In this document: piece after piece, positions 16,595 through 29,026 of the stretch
Position numbering within the stretch: the first letter of the stretch is position 1
Layout of the letters: the number at the start of each line of letters is the position of its first letter
NCBI RefSeq assembly: GCF_017355165.1
Contig: NZ_JADILK010000005.1
Location: 62,001 to 126,000, forward strand
Direction: 5' to 3'
DNA length: 64,000 bases
Source of the DNA: Bacillus sp. SD075
Lineage (GTDB): Bacteria > Bacillota > Bacilli > Bacillales > DSM-1321
The notes under the pieces: generated by a model
Database searches by the model: none
Seen by the model: only the letters and a program-made list of their open reading frames with translations
What the model was told of the DNA's origin: nothing
Program-made: the position numbers and the translations under genes

Positions 16595-16873
16595 TTAATC
16601 TATCCATCCTTTCAGCAAATTTTTAAGTGGTTGGTTGTTGAATATAAGTACTCGATATTTTCCCTTTCTTTTTGATTTTACGAGCCCTGCATCTTCCAAT
16701 ACAGAAAGATGTTTAGCTATCGCTTGTCGCGAAATGGCAAGGTCGTGGTTCATAATGAGACGTACTGTAAGTTCATACAATGTCAACTCGTTGCGTTCAG
16801 ATAGTTCGTCTAATATGAGCCGCCGAGTCGGGTCACCAAGTGCTTTGAATATAGCGTCTTTGTCCCCATTCAT
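16595..16873 (-). CDS. ArsR-family (HTH_20) transcriptional regulator
   Basis: A 92-aa winged-helix repressor. FKALGDPTRRLILDELSE is the classic N-terminal block and ISRQAIAKHLSVLEDAGLV the recognition helix region. It has no Cys metal site, unlike arsenic sensors. ATG 16873 has no ribosome site and lies about 7 nt after a good -10, so the mRNA may be leaderless. Longer in-frame starts would run through the promoter. Confidence 0.9.
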   Translation of the reverse strand: MNGDKDAIFKALGDPTRRLILDELSERNELTLYELTVRLIMNHDLAISRQAIAKHLSVLEDAGLVKSKRKGKYRVLIFNNQPLKNLLKGWID

Positions 16874-16879
16874 ATATCG

Positions 16880-16909
16880 AGTATAAGCAACTCCACAGTT
16901 GCTTGTCAA
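16880..16909 (-). promoter_or_regulatory. Promoter with embedded operator for the ArsR-type gene
   Basis: TTGACA, 18-bp spacer, TATACT. The spacer holds most of the perfect palindrome AAGCAACT-CCAC-AGTTGCTT (16885-16904). A further half-site-like GCAACTG lies just upstream (16916-16922). The arrangement indicates autorepression. Confidence 0.75.
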
Positions 16910-17425
16910 GAATAAGCAACTGTATGGTTGCATGATAAAGGAACCGTATCACACATAATAGTAGTTTGAACCAATATAGAAATTTAAACAGTATTTCAAC
17001 AAAAAAAGTATTAATCCTCCTTGTATCAACACACTAGTTAAACTTATAAGCACCTTTTATGCTTTTTTATTTTTAACACGTTTCTTATTCAATCTTTTAC
17101 AATCTCACACAATTTAAATATCCATCTCATAAGAAGTGTTACTTCATTAAAGTCGCGATTGTTGAATAGCTGACTGGCATTTTTTTAATATAATATAGTT
17201 TTTTTAAAATCAATTACAATTTTTAAACATAGAAAAAACCCCTGATCTCGATTAAAAAGCAGGGTTTTTTTTCCCGTTTAATGGACTTAAAGAAATGAAT
17301 AAACTTTTGTTGCTTATTCAAGAATAGCACCCGTTAGTTGGACAAAAAATCTTAAAACACAATAATGATCATTCTAAGATAATAATTTCATTATAACTTC
17401 CTTCATATTGTAAGGTATTCAGCAA
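16910..17425. other. AT-rich intergenic region
   Basis: About 500 bp with no gene seen. It contains one terminator-like hairpin at 17233-17272. Confidence 0.5.
17233..17272. terminator. Bidirectional terminator-like hairpin
   Basis: AAAAAACCCCTG pairs with CAGGGTTTTTT, with T-runs on both strands. It probably ends the minus-strand rph transcript. Confidence 0.65.
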
Positions 17426-20056
<2,631 letters not shown>

Positions 20057-20286
20057 TTATCGCTCAATCCCAAGATGAATCATATTACAAAAATAGTTCA
20101 TCTGATCAACCCTGTCCACTCGTTCCTGCTCCTGGCGAAGTCACATGTTCATATCAAATCCTCCTTTTAAAGAATAAAAATAGTGGTTGACTGAAAGGCA
20201 CATTCAAGATTCACTGCAATTGCATAAGGATAAGGAAGTTTTGGATCTTAGGTAGGATATACCAATCAACTCATGAAAACAAAAAT

Positions 20287-20316
20287 AAAAACGTGCCTAT
20301 TTATGGACACGTTTTT
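20287..20316 (-). terminator. Terminator of the peptidoglycan-binding protein gene
   Basis: AAAAACGTG pairs with CACGTTTTT around a 12-nt loop, 30 bp after the stop. Confidence 0.75.
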
Positions 20317-20345
20317 CATATGAAGGGGAAAATATTTGGTACTTT

Positions 20346-20831
20346 CTAATTCGCATACAAGCGATATTGGTCGCTTAGTGTATCCCCATTACCATATATA
20401 TAGGCTTTAGATCCGGATGAATAGGAAGAATTATCGTACTTCCATTTAATTCTGAGTCCCATGTTTCCGCCGGCTCCATATGTTTCATTACCATTCTTTT
20501 TAATATATTGCGAGAAGCTATCCCACGTCCGTGGGCCAACCACACCATCCACTTTCAAGTTGTTTGCTTTTTGATATTTCTTTACACCCGCTTCGGTTTT
20601 TGGTCCAAAAATTCCATCGACGTCCACCACTGCTGAATCCGTATAATAACCCATGACATTTAAGATATACTGCATATTTCTGATTTCCACCCCATGACTG
20701 TCCTTCCGCAAAATAGAGTTTTTATCCCAGCTTTGGGGATGATGAAACCCTCCAGCTGATGCTGAAGCCGTGGAAAAAGATATCCCAAGGGCCATCGCTA
20801 ATATTACCAAACTAGTAAGTAATTTCTTCAT
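20346..20831 (-). CDS. Secreted peptidoglycan-binding domain protein
   Basis: A 161-aa exported protein. Residues 1-~27 are a signal peptide (MKKLLTSLVILAMALGISFS then SASA). A PG_binding_1 domain follows (HGVEIRNMQYILNVMGYY ... DGIFGPKTEAGVKKYQKANNLKVDG ... GPRTWD). The C-terminal ~40 residues are Ser/Tyr/Gly-rich with no catalytic domain, so it binds wall rather than cutting it, or delivers a small toxin-like tail. The start is ATG 20831 with GGAG; an upstream in-frame ATG lacks a better site. Confidence 0.88.
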   Translation of the reverse strand: MKKLLTSLVILAMALGISFSTASASAGGFHHPQSWDKNSILRKDSHGVEIRNMQYILNVMGYYTDSAVVDVDGIFGPKTEAGVKKYQKANNLKVDGVVGPRTWDSFSQYIKKNGNETYGAGGNMGLRIKWKYDNSSYSSGSKAYIYGNGDTLSDQYRLYAN

Positions 20832-21380
20832 AACTCCAGCTCCCTCTTTTTTGTACATTCGAACTCCCTTACCATTTCCCCTCAGATTTTATATTTCCCT
20901 TCCGACCAATGTCCTGTTTTGAAACCTTCTCACGTTTTGAACCACCTCCCCATTACATCTCGCATACATTTTGCGTTGCGCTTTTAACAAGATGTCCACT
21001 TGAAAACAGCTTCCTTTCAGTTTCCTCGTTATACAAATATTGCCGAACTCCGGGCCGGATTTTTCAAAAAAATTGGCACCCCGCCTTGTTCTAGATAATC
21101 CCGTAGTATGGTGTGATGCTTCTGATTTCGGTCAATTATTAATAAACAGATAAGAACAAGGGTTATGACAACAAGTGCAACAGTAAAAAGAGATGATAAT
21201 TAATCGACTTGCACTATCCATCTTATCCTTCCTAGTTAAGAATATTGAGGTTCATTTACTGAATTCCTGTAACAGAGTGGCAAATGTTCGAAATGGTTTT
21301 AATATACGCAAGTACATAATTTCCAGTAGGCGAAGCCAACATATAGGTAAAGAATTTGAAATGATCGAGGAGGAAATATT
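20832..21380. other. Divergent intergenic region
   Basis: About 550 bp between the wall-binding protein and the acetolactate-synthase-like gene. No gene is supported; a 63-codon plus-strand open frame at 21193 was rejected. Confidence 0.45.
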
Positions 21381-23014
21381 TTGAAGGCATCTGATTTGTT
21401 TGTAAGATGTTTAGAGAATGAAGGGGTTCAGTATATTTTCGGGATACCTGGTGAGGAAAATACAGATCTTATTGATTCTCTAATAAGCCTGATATTAAAT
21501 TTATCTTGGTTCATCATGAACAAGCTGCCGCTTTTATGGCAGACATCTATGGCCGTCTGACTGGAAAGCCCGGTGTCTGTTTAGGCACATTGGGACCGGG
21601 TGCAACCAATTTATTGACAGGGATAGGTAGTGCTTATCTGGATTATTCCCCTGTTGTCGCGATTACAGGTCAGGCGGGCCTTGATCGAATTCATAAGGAG
21701 TCGCATCAATATGTGGACATTATTGGGGTTTTTAAGGAAGTAACGAAATGGAATCAACAAATTAAGGTGCCGCATACGATTCCGGAAATTATCCGTAAAG
21801 CATTTAAGACTGCAGTCATAGAAAAGCCGGGAGCTGTTCATATAGAACTCCCGGAAGATGTGGCGATGATGGATACAGAAGGTGAACCTCTTCCGGTTAC
21901 ACCAATGCCTAGATCCCGCCCTGCCGGGGAAGAAATCAAAAAAGCCGTCGAATTAATAAATGACGCTAAAAAACCTATTATTCTAGCTGGTAATGGCGTA
22001 GTCCGCGATGGAGCTGCTGAGTCCTTACGGAAATTTGCTGAAGAGAAGCAAATTCCCGTTGTGAACTCGTTCATGGCCAAAGGAGTTTTACCTTCTAACC
22101 ACCCATTGACTCTTTTTACAGTAGGGATACAAGCAAGGGATTATGTTCTATGCGGGTTTGATTTGGCCGACCTTATTATCACCGTCGGCTATGATTTCGT
22201 CGAGTATTTGCCAAAGTATTGGAACGATGAGGCAAGGAATCCGATTGTTCATATTGATGCTCGGCCGGCTGAGATTGATGCTTATTACCCCGTTCAAGCT
22301 GAATTGGTCGGGAACGTTACGGAGGCACTTGAAGCCTTGACCCCTGGTGTAGCAAAAAAAGAGCTTTGGCCGGAAGTGAATAAGTTAAGGTCTCAAATCA
22401 TTGAAAAATTTCATTCTTCTGATGACGTATCAGGAAGCCCTATCATCCCCCAGCGAATTATCGCCGATTTGAAAAGGGCGGAAAAGGGTAATGCCATTGT
22501 CATATCTGATGTGGGTGCCCATAAACTATGGATTGCCCGGATGTATCAGCCGGAAATGCCTAATCACACGATCATTTCTAATGGTTTCGCATCGATGGGA
22601 ATTGCCATTCCCGGTGCAATTGCAGCCAAAATGGCAAAACCTGATAAACCTGTCATTGCGGTTACAGGGGATGGTGGATTTCTGATGAATGGGGTTGAAT
22701 TGGCAACTGCAAAGCGTCTAGGACTTGCCTTCGTGATAGTCATTTTCCATGATTCAAAATACGGCCTAATTGAGTGGAAGCAATTGAATAAATTTGATCG
22801 TACGAATGCTATTGAATTTACAGACCCAGACTTTTTAGGGTTCGCAAAAAGTTTTGGGGTTAAAGGAGTGAAGGTTACCCACTCCGATGAATTGCTTCAT
22901 GCATTAGAAGAAGCGATTTCAAGTCAGGAAATTGTCTTGATTGATGTGGATGTCGATTATTCGGAAAATGTTAAGCTCTCGAAAACACTAGGTGATTATA
23001 TTTGTAAAATATAA
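21381..23014 (+). pseudogene. Acetolactate-synthase-like ThDP enzyme, frameshifted near the N-terminus
   Basis: TTG 21381 with GAGGAGG upstream begins KASDLFVRCLENEGVQYIFG, IPGEENTDLIDSL, the expected start of a thiamin-diphosphate enzyme, including the catalytic Glu of PGEEN. The frame is lost near 21480-21485. The other frame continues KPDIKFILVHHEQAAAFMA to the end. It includes the ThDP-binding GDGGFLMNGVELATA motif and ends at 23014. One missing base restores a protein of ~544 aa. It is either a real frameshift or an assembly error. The tightly coupled ALDH downstream (26 bp) suggests an alpha-keto-acid decarboxylation route. Confidence 0.85.
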
Positions 23015-23040
23015 AGGCAGATATTAATGGAGGGATTCAG

Positions 23041-24474
23041 ATGAAGAAAAAGTGGCAATTGTGGATTGGTGGTAAATGGCGGGAGGCTAAATCATATGAG
23101 CCATTATATAATCCCCAATCAAACGAAGAAATTGCACAAATCGGACAGGCTGAACCAGTGGATGCCATTGAAGCCATCGTTGAGGCAAATTCAGCTTTTC
23201 AGAAATATCGATCCTACCCGGCTCATGCACGAGCAGAAATTTTATTTAAAGCTGCTGCAATCATGGAAGAACGCAGTGAAGAACTTGCGAAAATCATTTC
23301 TCTGGAGGCGGCCAAAACGATTCGTAATTCCCGTGAAGAAATGAATCGTACGGTTCAGACCTATCGTTTTGCTGCAGAAGCGTCCAAGAACAATTATGGG
23401 GAACAAATCCCGATGGATGCGGCAGTGGGCGGGATAAACCGTTTTGGCTTCACGGTTCGCACCCCGATTGGTGTCGTTACTGCGATTACTCCATTTAACT
23501 TTCCGTTTAATCTGGTCGCCCATAAAGTCGGTCCAGCGCTTGCAGCTGGAAATTCGATTGTGTTAAAACCTGCCGAACAAACCCCGTTGAGTGCACTGGT
23601 TCTTGCCGATATTTTTAAAGAAGCAGGGTTGCCAGATGGAGTATTGAATATCATACCGGGCAAAGGGGATGTTTTAAGTGAAGCCTTGACGACCCATCCA
23701 CATGTAAAAAAAGTGACTTTCACTGGCAGTGTAGAGGTCGGACACCTTATCCAGCAGCAGGCAGGCTTCCGTAAGCTTACCCTTGAACTCGGATCCAATT
23801 CGCCGTTCATCATTGATGAAGGAGTCGACATCGATAAAATTATTCAAAGAAGTGTGATGGGTTCATTTACGAATAATGGGCAGGTGTGTATCTCGATTCA
23901 ACGAATTTATGTTCACAAATCACTATACGAACAATTTTTAGATCGATTCGTAAGTACAACAAAACAGCTTGTCATCGGTCCCCCACTGGATGAAAATACA
24001 AATATTACAGCGGTTATTTCAAAAAAATCATTGGAACGGTTACAAAGTTGGATTGAAGAGGCAGTACAGGAAGGAGCAAAAGTTGAGTGCGGCGGTACAG
24101 TGGAGGGCAATGTACTTTTTCCTACCGTCTTAACCAATGTAAATCGTGACTCAAAGGTATTTCGTTTCGAAGTATTCGGTCCAATTGTCTGCATTTTCCC
24201 ATTCGATACGCTAGATGATGCCATCAATGATGCGAATGATTCGCGTTACGGATTGAACTCAGGAGTGATGACACCAAGTATAGAACGAGCTTTTTATGCG
24301 GCGGAACGGTTGGAAACAGGTGGAGTCGTAATCAATGATATCCCAACTTATCGGATTGATAATATGCCTTATGGTGGATGGAAGGACAGCGGTGTTGGTC
24401 GGGAAGGCGTCAAATATGCGATGCATGAAATGATGGAGCAGAAATTTATCAGCTTTAAAATAAGCGACAATTGA
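23041..24474 (+). CDS. NAD(P)-dependent aldehyde dehydrogenase
   Basis: A 477-aa complete ALDH. Seen residues: N153 in PFNFPFN, general base E249 in LELGSNSP, catalytic C283 in NNGQVCIS, and the FTGSVEVG turn. The length is typical of the family. GGAGG lies upstream of the ATG. It follows the acetolactate-synthase-like gene by 26 bp, so it probably oxidises an aldehyde released by that enzyme; the substrate is not shown by sequence. Confidence 0.92.
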   Translation: MKKKWQLWIGGKWREAKSYEPLYNPQSNEEIAQIGQAEPVDAIEAIVEANSAFQKYRSYPAHARAEILFKAAAIMEERSEELAKIISLEAAKTIRNSREEMNRTVQTYRFAAEASKNNYGEQIPMDAAVGGINRFGFTVRTPIGVVTAITPFNFPFNLVAHKVGPALAAGNSIVLKPAEQTPLSALVLADIFKEAGLPDGVLNIIPGKGDVLSEALTTHPHVKKVTFTGSVEVGHLIQQQAGFRKLTLELGSNSPFIIDEGVDIDKIIQRSVMGSFTNNGQVCISIQRIYVHKSLYEQFLDRFVSTTKQLVIGPPLDENTNITAVISKKSLERLQSWIEEAVQEGAKVECGGTVEGNVLFPTVLTNVNRDSKVFRFEVFGPIVCIFPFDTLDDAINDANDSRYGLNSGVMTPSIERAFYAAERLETGGVVINDIPTYRIDNMPYGGWKDSGVGREGVKYAMHEMMEQKFISFKISDN

Positions 24475-24645
24475 ACATAGGGAAAATTATAAACCCGTAG
24501 TATATAGGACGGCGATATCTTAAAGATTTCGTCTTCTTGTCTTGTCGTGAATTAATGTTTTTACTATGTAGCATTTGTTCTTAATTATTAATGGGCTATC
24601 AAAATGCCTCATAGTTACATGATGGTGTAATCTAGTTGGGAAAAA

Positions 24646-24673
24646 ATAAAAAGCCACCATATACGGCAGCTTT
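24646..24673 (-). terminator. Terminator of the DUF4440/SnoaL-like gene
   Basis: AAAGC...GCTTT stem with an interrupted middle and an A/T-run. The same sequence is duplicated at 12917 onward. Confidence 0.5.
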
Positions 24674-24679
24674 CACCAA

Positions 24680-25081
24680 TCACTCCAATTCTTCAATTAT
24701 TTCAGCACCATAAGAGTTGTCGATTATGCAGCGCCATATACCCGTGGAATCCTTTTTAAATACATATGTCGCGGTTCTTTCCATAGAGAATTCGGAATCG
24801 CCCTTTTGATTCGCACTTAACTGGGCTTTTGCCACAACCAATGCCGTATCACCCGTTTCGATTATTGCCATCTTTTCTTGATTGACGATTAAACTATGAT
24901 TAAAGTATTCAGCGATAGCAATGAATGCCCGACGAATTTCATCTTTCCCATTTGCGAATGTTCCAGGTTTGACAACTAAAGTTGCATCCTCTGAATAGAA
25001 CTTCATTAACTGCTCGAAATCCCCATTATTTATTGCCCTGTCCGCATTTTTTATGACTTGTTCCAGCTCATGATTCTGCAT
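24680..25081 (-). CDS. SnoaL/DUF4440-like protein
   Basis: A 133-aa cone-shaped alpha-beta-barrel protein of the NTF2-like superfamily. Typical pattern: NADRAINNGDFEQLMKFYSE, then VVKPGTFANGKDEIRRAF, and C-terminal TGIWRCIIDNSYG. Family members include ketosteroid-isomerase-like enzymes and proteins of unknown function. AAGGAGGGTGAAT precedes ATG 25081. A truncated copy of its 3' end lies at 12917-13046, so this region has donated DNA 11.6 kb away. Confidence 0.85.
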   Translation of the reverse strand: MQNHELEQVIKNADRAINNGDFEQLMKFYSEDATLVVKPGTFANGKDEIRRAFIAIAEYFNHSLIVNQEKMAIIETGDTALVVAKAQLSANQKGDSEFSMERTATYVFKKDSTGIWRCIIDNSYGAEIIEELE

Positions 25082-25238
25082 ATTCACCCTCCTTTTCAGC
25101 TTCTCTTAATTAGACCCCTCTTTTACTAATTGATGTTCGACCGTCATGATGGGGTTTCCTGCCCATTAAGGGAAAAGAGTATGTTTTAACAAAAGTTGAA
25201 TTCCCACCACTGAACTTCATCTAAATTACGCACAAGAA

Positions 25239-26045
25239 TCAATATGTCAGTTGTCGTTTCCATTGTTCTAATGAGGCAAGCAAGTTAGGCATTCCTTCCT
25301 GACCGAAATATTCCAGGGAAACAAATCCTGTATAATTTCGCTTTCTCAATTCTTCGAGTAAGCGAATATTGTCGACATCCCCACTAAAAATGGGTGCTGG
25401 TTTGTTTTTATAACGCTCTTTATGATTGTAGTGATAATTTTTTAAATGTACATGGCTGACATGCGGGAAAATGGATTCCAATACCTCTTTAGGATTCAAT
25501 TGATCAACGTATAAGTTAGCACCATCGAAAATCAGTTTTATCCGTGGATGGTCGATATCTTCTAAAAGCTTATGAATGGCTTCGAGGTTATCAGCGAAGG
25601 AGTCATAGTGAATTTCTATTGCTACATCCACTCCATAGAGATCCGCCATTTGCCCTAATTTATTTAATTCGGTTGCCGTTTCCGCCCATTGCTCTGGTGA
25701 GGCATTCCTTGATGCTATATGTCCTGCGAACGTCCGTATTAATGGGCAGTTTAATTGATGAGCCATATCTAACAATTTTCTTGCTTGATTGATTTCATTT
25801 TGATGTTCTTTTTGGTTCCAGAGTTTCGAAAAAGTCGTATATCCACTAATGGAAGGTATTTGTAAATCATTGGTTTCAAGTAATTCAGCTAATTTATCCA
25901 GTGGTCCGTGCTTCTCCTGAAATCGTTCTATATGTTTATTCCATAATTCAAGTCCTTTTACATCCCCTTGCAACGGAAGCAGCCATTTTATTATTTCCTC
26001 TATATCCCATTCTTTAAATCCTGTTGTGCATAAACTCAGTTTCAA
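25239..26045 (-). CDS. Sugar phosphate isomerase/epimerase-type TIM barrel
   Basis: A 268-aa AP-endonuclease-2-like (xylose-isomerase-type) barrel. Metal-ligand blocks visible: VAIEIHYDSF (Glu), IKLIFDGANLY (Asp), HVSHVHLKNYHY (His), FVSLEYFG (Glu). It probably isomerises or epimerises a sugar or ketose acid. I place the start at TTG 26045 after AAGGGCGG, which avoids a 62-bp overlap with the upstream MFS gene. The transporter ends just upstream, so they form one unit and probably share the substrate. Confidence 0.85.
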   Translation of the reverse strand: MKLSLCTTGFKEWDIEEIIKWLLPLQGDVKGLELWNKHIERFQEKHGPLDKLAELLETNDLQIPSISGYTTFSKLWNQKEHQNEINQARKLLDMAHQLNCPLIRTFAGHIASRNASPEQWAETATELNKLGQMADLYGVDVAIEIHYDSFADNLEAIHKLLEDIDHPRIKLIFDGANLYVDQLNPKEVLESIFPHVSHVHLKNYHYNHKERYKNKPAPIFSGDVDNIRLLEELRKRNYTGFVSLEYFGQEGMPNLLASLEQWKRQLTY

Positions 26046-26076
26046 TGTGATTCCGCCCTTCTCTTTTTTATTTTTA

Positions 26077-27417
26077 TCATTCAGTGATTTCAATACGCTG
26101 GACTTTTCCAAGTAGAAAGATATATGCAAAAGCGCCAATTAGGGCCACTACGGAAATGAAGGTTAGCGCTGTTGCATAAGAATGTGTCGCACTAATGATC
26201 AAACCGACGATTAACGGAGATAATGCCCCGCCAATGTTAGCTACAAAATATAGGGAAGAACCCGTTAGGCCCACCATCCCTTTCGGAGCAATATCAGCTA
26301 ACAGGGCACCGGTCACCGTCGATGCCATCCCCTGCCCGAAAAATGCTATTGCCATAAAGGTGATGACTATGTTTGGTGAATCCGTATAATTTCCCCCGAG
26401 AATCAAACAAGAAAGTAACAATCCAACAATAATGGGGAGTTTCCGTGCCATTCCGGTTGATAATCCGCGTATTATCATCCAATCGGAACATCGCCCGCCA
26501 ATCAGGGTTCCTAGTATCGCTACTATGTATGGAATACTTGCATAAATTCCGGTTTTTAACATCGTCATTCCCTTTTCATCAATCAAATAGGAGGGAAACC
26601 AAGTCATAAAGAAAAACAAAGTAGTTTGAATGGAAAATTGCCCGATGAACATTCCCCAAATTTGACGGTGTTTAAGCAGTTGGCCAATCCGTTTCCAGGA
26701 GAAAGGATGCTTATCTTCGGTACCGATCATCCCTCCACCTTCTTTGATATAGTTTAGCTCCTGCTGTGAAATACGATCATGTTCCCTTGGGTTCCGGTAG
26801 AATCCATACCAAACAAATCCAATAAGAATCCCTATAATTCCGGCGATATAAAAAAGGTAGTTCCATCCAAAGGTTATGATGATCCAAGTAAAAACTGGAG
26901 TCAGGAAGGCTAACCCAATATATTGGGTACCCGTATAAATCCCTACCGCAGTAGCACGTTCTTTTTTAGGAAACCACTCGGATACACACCAGGCATTAGT
27001 AGGTATGGAGGGAGATTCAAAGGCACCCAGTCCTATGCGATATGTAATCAGTGACGATATACTTTTCGCGGTTCCTACCAAGAATGTAAATATAGACCAA
27101 AAAATGAGGGAAACCGTGTACACCTTTCTAGGACCAAATCTATCAAGGAAGTAGCCGCTAAATAGCATGGAGAAGGTATAACTCCAGCCAAATACGGAAA
27201 ATATGATTCCCATTAAAGCCGGATCTATTTGTAAATCGGCTTGAATATTCGGAGCCGCAAGCGAAATGATGGCACGGTCGATGTAATTTATACAAGTGAC
27301 TAAAGCAATTAGAAATAGGATAAACCATCGAACAGTTTTCTGTTTTCCTTTTTTTGATCTGCCCGTTACCAGTTCCGGTGTGCGGTCTTCTATTATTGCC
27401 TTTAATTCTGAGCTCAA
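26077..27417 (-). CDS. MFS transporter, anion:cation symporter (ACS) type
   Basis: A 446-aa protein with twelve membrane segments. The first loop shows INYIDRAIISLAAPNI and GWSYTFSMLFSGYFLDRFGPRKVY, the ACS-family signature. The likely cargo is a sugar acid or other organic anion, by analogy with ExuT/glucarate transporters. TTG 27417 follows AGGGGG at 7 nt. It is paired with the TIM-barrel isomerase. Confidence 0.9.
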   Translation of the reverse strand: MSSELKAIIEDRTPELVTGRSKKGKQKTVRWFILFLIALVTCINYIDRAIISLAAPNIQADLQIDPALMGIIFSVFGWSYTFSMLFSGYFLDRFGPRKVYTVSLIFWSIFTFLVGTAKSISSLITYRIGLGAFESPSIPTNAWCVSEWFPKKERATAVGIYTGTQYIGLAFLTPVFTWIIITFGWNYLFYIAGIIGILIGFVWYGFYRNPREHDRISQQELNYIKEGGGMIGTEDKHPFSWKRIGQLLKHRQIWGMFIGQFSIQTTLFFFMTWFPSYLIDEKGMTMLKTGIYASIPYIVAILGTLIGGRCSDWMIIRGLSTGMARKLPIIVGLLLSCLILGGNYTDSPNIVITFMAIAFFGQGMASTVTGALLADIAPKGMVGLTGSSLYFVANIGGALSPLIVGLIISATHSYATALTFISVVALIGAFAYIFLLGKVQRIEITE

Positions 27418-27603
27418 TATTTATCCCCCTAACCTAATGCCCAACATTAGTACATCGTTCTACTAAATTTATAAATGCTTGTATGTTCCCTGCAATTACT
27501 TACAATCTGAATTAATACTTTTAAGAGCAGTCCCTAGGAACGTTGATGGCACACCCCCTTGCTGCAACTTAGGTGATTGTTTTTTGAATGGTGAATCATT
27601 TCT
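27418..27603. other. Intergenic region
   Basis: No gene seen between the ACS transporter promoter and the broken AAHS transporter. Confidence 0.4.
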
Positions 27604-27977
27604 TCAGATAGTTACAGTCTTCCCTGATTCTACAACTTCATTATCCTCCTTGACTACCCTGTCAAAAGATCCATATTTTTCTTGGACCAGAATATAATCG
27701 ATCGATGCAATGATACTTGGCAGGGCAAATGTAGCAAAACCAACTTTGGATTCATGCCTGTTGACATCACCATGCCGCCGAATAAGGAATGACTGCCGAC
27801 TTGCCCCCCTGCCTGACTGGAGGTTAAATCCCAATCTTCCAACATCCAAGGCAAACCCACACCATACTTCGCAAGATCATACCGTCGAAGGCGATGGCAT
27901 ATAAACATCAAAAAAACGAGTAGATGAAAGCGGTTAAATTTAGCAGTAATGATACCCGAAGCAACTACACCACGCAT
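27604..27977 (-). pseudogene. Aromatic-acid MFS transporter (BenK/PcaK type) with internal deletion
   Basis: The 5' part reads FNRFHLLVFLMF..., YDLAKYGVGLPWMLEDWDLT, the first helix and acidic loop of aromatic-acid:H+ symporters. The 3' part in another frame reads ALPSIIASIDYILVQEKYGSF then a hydrophilic tail to a stop at 27604. The whole middle of a ~440-aa protein is gone. It lies directly downstream of the catechol dioxygenase gene, so an aromatic-acid uptake gene was once part of the cluster. Confidence 0.7.
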
Positions 27978-28186
27978 TTTCCGAGCTCCAAAATAGGAAT
28001 CGGAAAAATCAGATAACGTAGATTGAAATAGTTCAACAAGCTATCTTTTTTATTTTTATTACCCACTTTGACACCAGTTAATACGGACTCCCCTATATAT
28101 ATAATTTTGAAAAGATTCGTAGGTACATATACAGAATGAACTACCCTATTTTTCGAGAATATTTGCCTGCCTATTCTTAGGGATGA

Positions 28187-28999
28187 TTAGTTATTCACGA
28201 CAGCTTTATCGAAAACAGGTTTATCTTGTAATCTGAGTTCAAAATCTAAATGAGCTGTATAATAATTATTTTTCAACCCTTTTTCTGCACCGGAATGTTT
28301 ATCTAACTTCGTAATTAAGCTTCCACGAACACCTTGTGCAACATCATTTTCTAAATATTCATCTCCTTCAAAATAGATTTGTGTTACTAATCTATCTCCA
28401 TTTTCCGGTTGGAACAATAGATGCAAATGAGCTGGACGAAATGAATGATGATCAATCCACTTTAAGAACTGACCAGAAGGCCCATCTGTTGGAATTGAAT
28501 AATTCCCCGGTACAACTGTTTTAATTTCAAAATTACCATTCGCATCCGTATAAAAAACACCTCGTAAATTATCATCTGGAATACCTTCAGCGAAGTATGA
28601 GTATTCACCATTTGTATCAGCCTGCCACATATCGATTCTGGTATTTGCCAACGGATTTCCATCAATATCTTTCACTGATCCTGAAAAGAAAAGGGCGTCA
28701 CCTGGTTCATTTTCGCGTTGTGGCAGCACTCCAGGATTTTGAACGACTGGCGTATTTTCAATGTAATATGGTCCTAGAATAGTAGGTTCAGTTCCTTTTA
28801 CGCTTTTATACATTTCTTGAAGTGCATGAGTTTCAAAGAAAACATCCATAAACAACGGGATTTCCCCTGCCCTGCCTAATTGATCCATCCAATCAACAAG
28901 AGCTTGATAGTCATTATGATCAATTTCGTATTCACTAACTAATTCCTTGAATTTAACTACCAATCCATTATAAACGTCGATTACTTTTTGATTCTTCAT
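28187..28999 (-). CDS. catA: Intradiol ring-cleavage dioxygenase, catechol 1,2-dioxygenase type
   Basis: A 270-aa enzyme that cleaves catechol between the hydroxyls to cis,cis-muconate. The non-haem Fe(III) ligands can be mapped: Y133 (GEYSYF), Y167 (PGNYSIP), H191 and H193 (RPAHLHL). The N-terminal helical dimerisation region is present (QEMYKSVKGTEPTILGPYY). GGAGG precedes the ATG. It is the last intact gene of the catechol cluster, 27 bp after the thiolase. A hydroxyquinol-type substrate is possible, but the muconate cycloisomerase favours catechol. Confidence 0.9.
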   Translation of the reverse strand: MKNQKVIDVYNGLVVKFKELVSEYEIDHNDYQALVDWMDQLGRAGEIPLFMDVFFETHALQEMYKSVKGTEPTILGPYYIENTPVVQNPGVLPQRENEPGDALFFSGSVKDIDGNPLANTRIDMWQADTNGEYSYFAEGIPDDNLRGVFYTDANGNFEIKTVVPGNYSIPTDGPSGQFLKWIDHHSFRPAHLHLLFQPENGDRLVTQIYFEGDEYLENDVAQGVRGSLITKLDKHSGAEKGLKNNYYTAHLDFELRLQDKPVFDKAVVNN

Positions 29000-29026
29000 T
29001 ACAATTCCTCCAATTTTAATAAGTTT

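Noticed and set aside
21193..21384. 63-codon plus-strand open frame before the acetolactate-synthase-like gene
   Set aside because: No ribosome site or recognisable content, and it overlaps the ribosome site and start of that gene.
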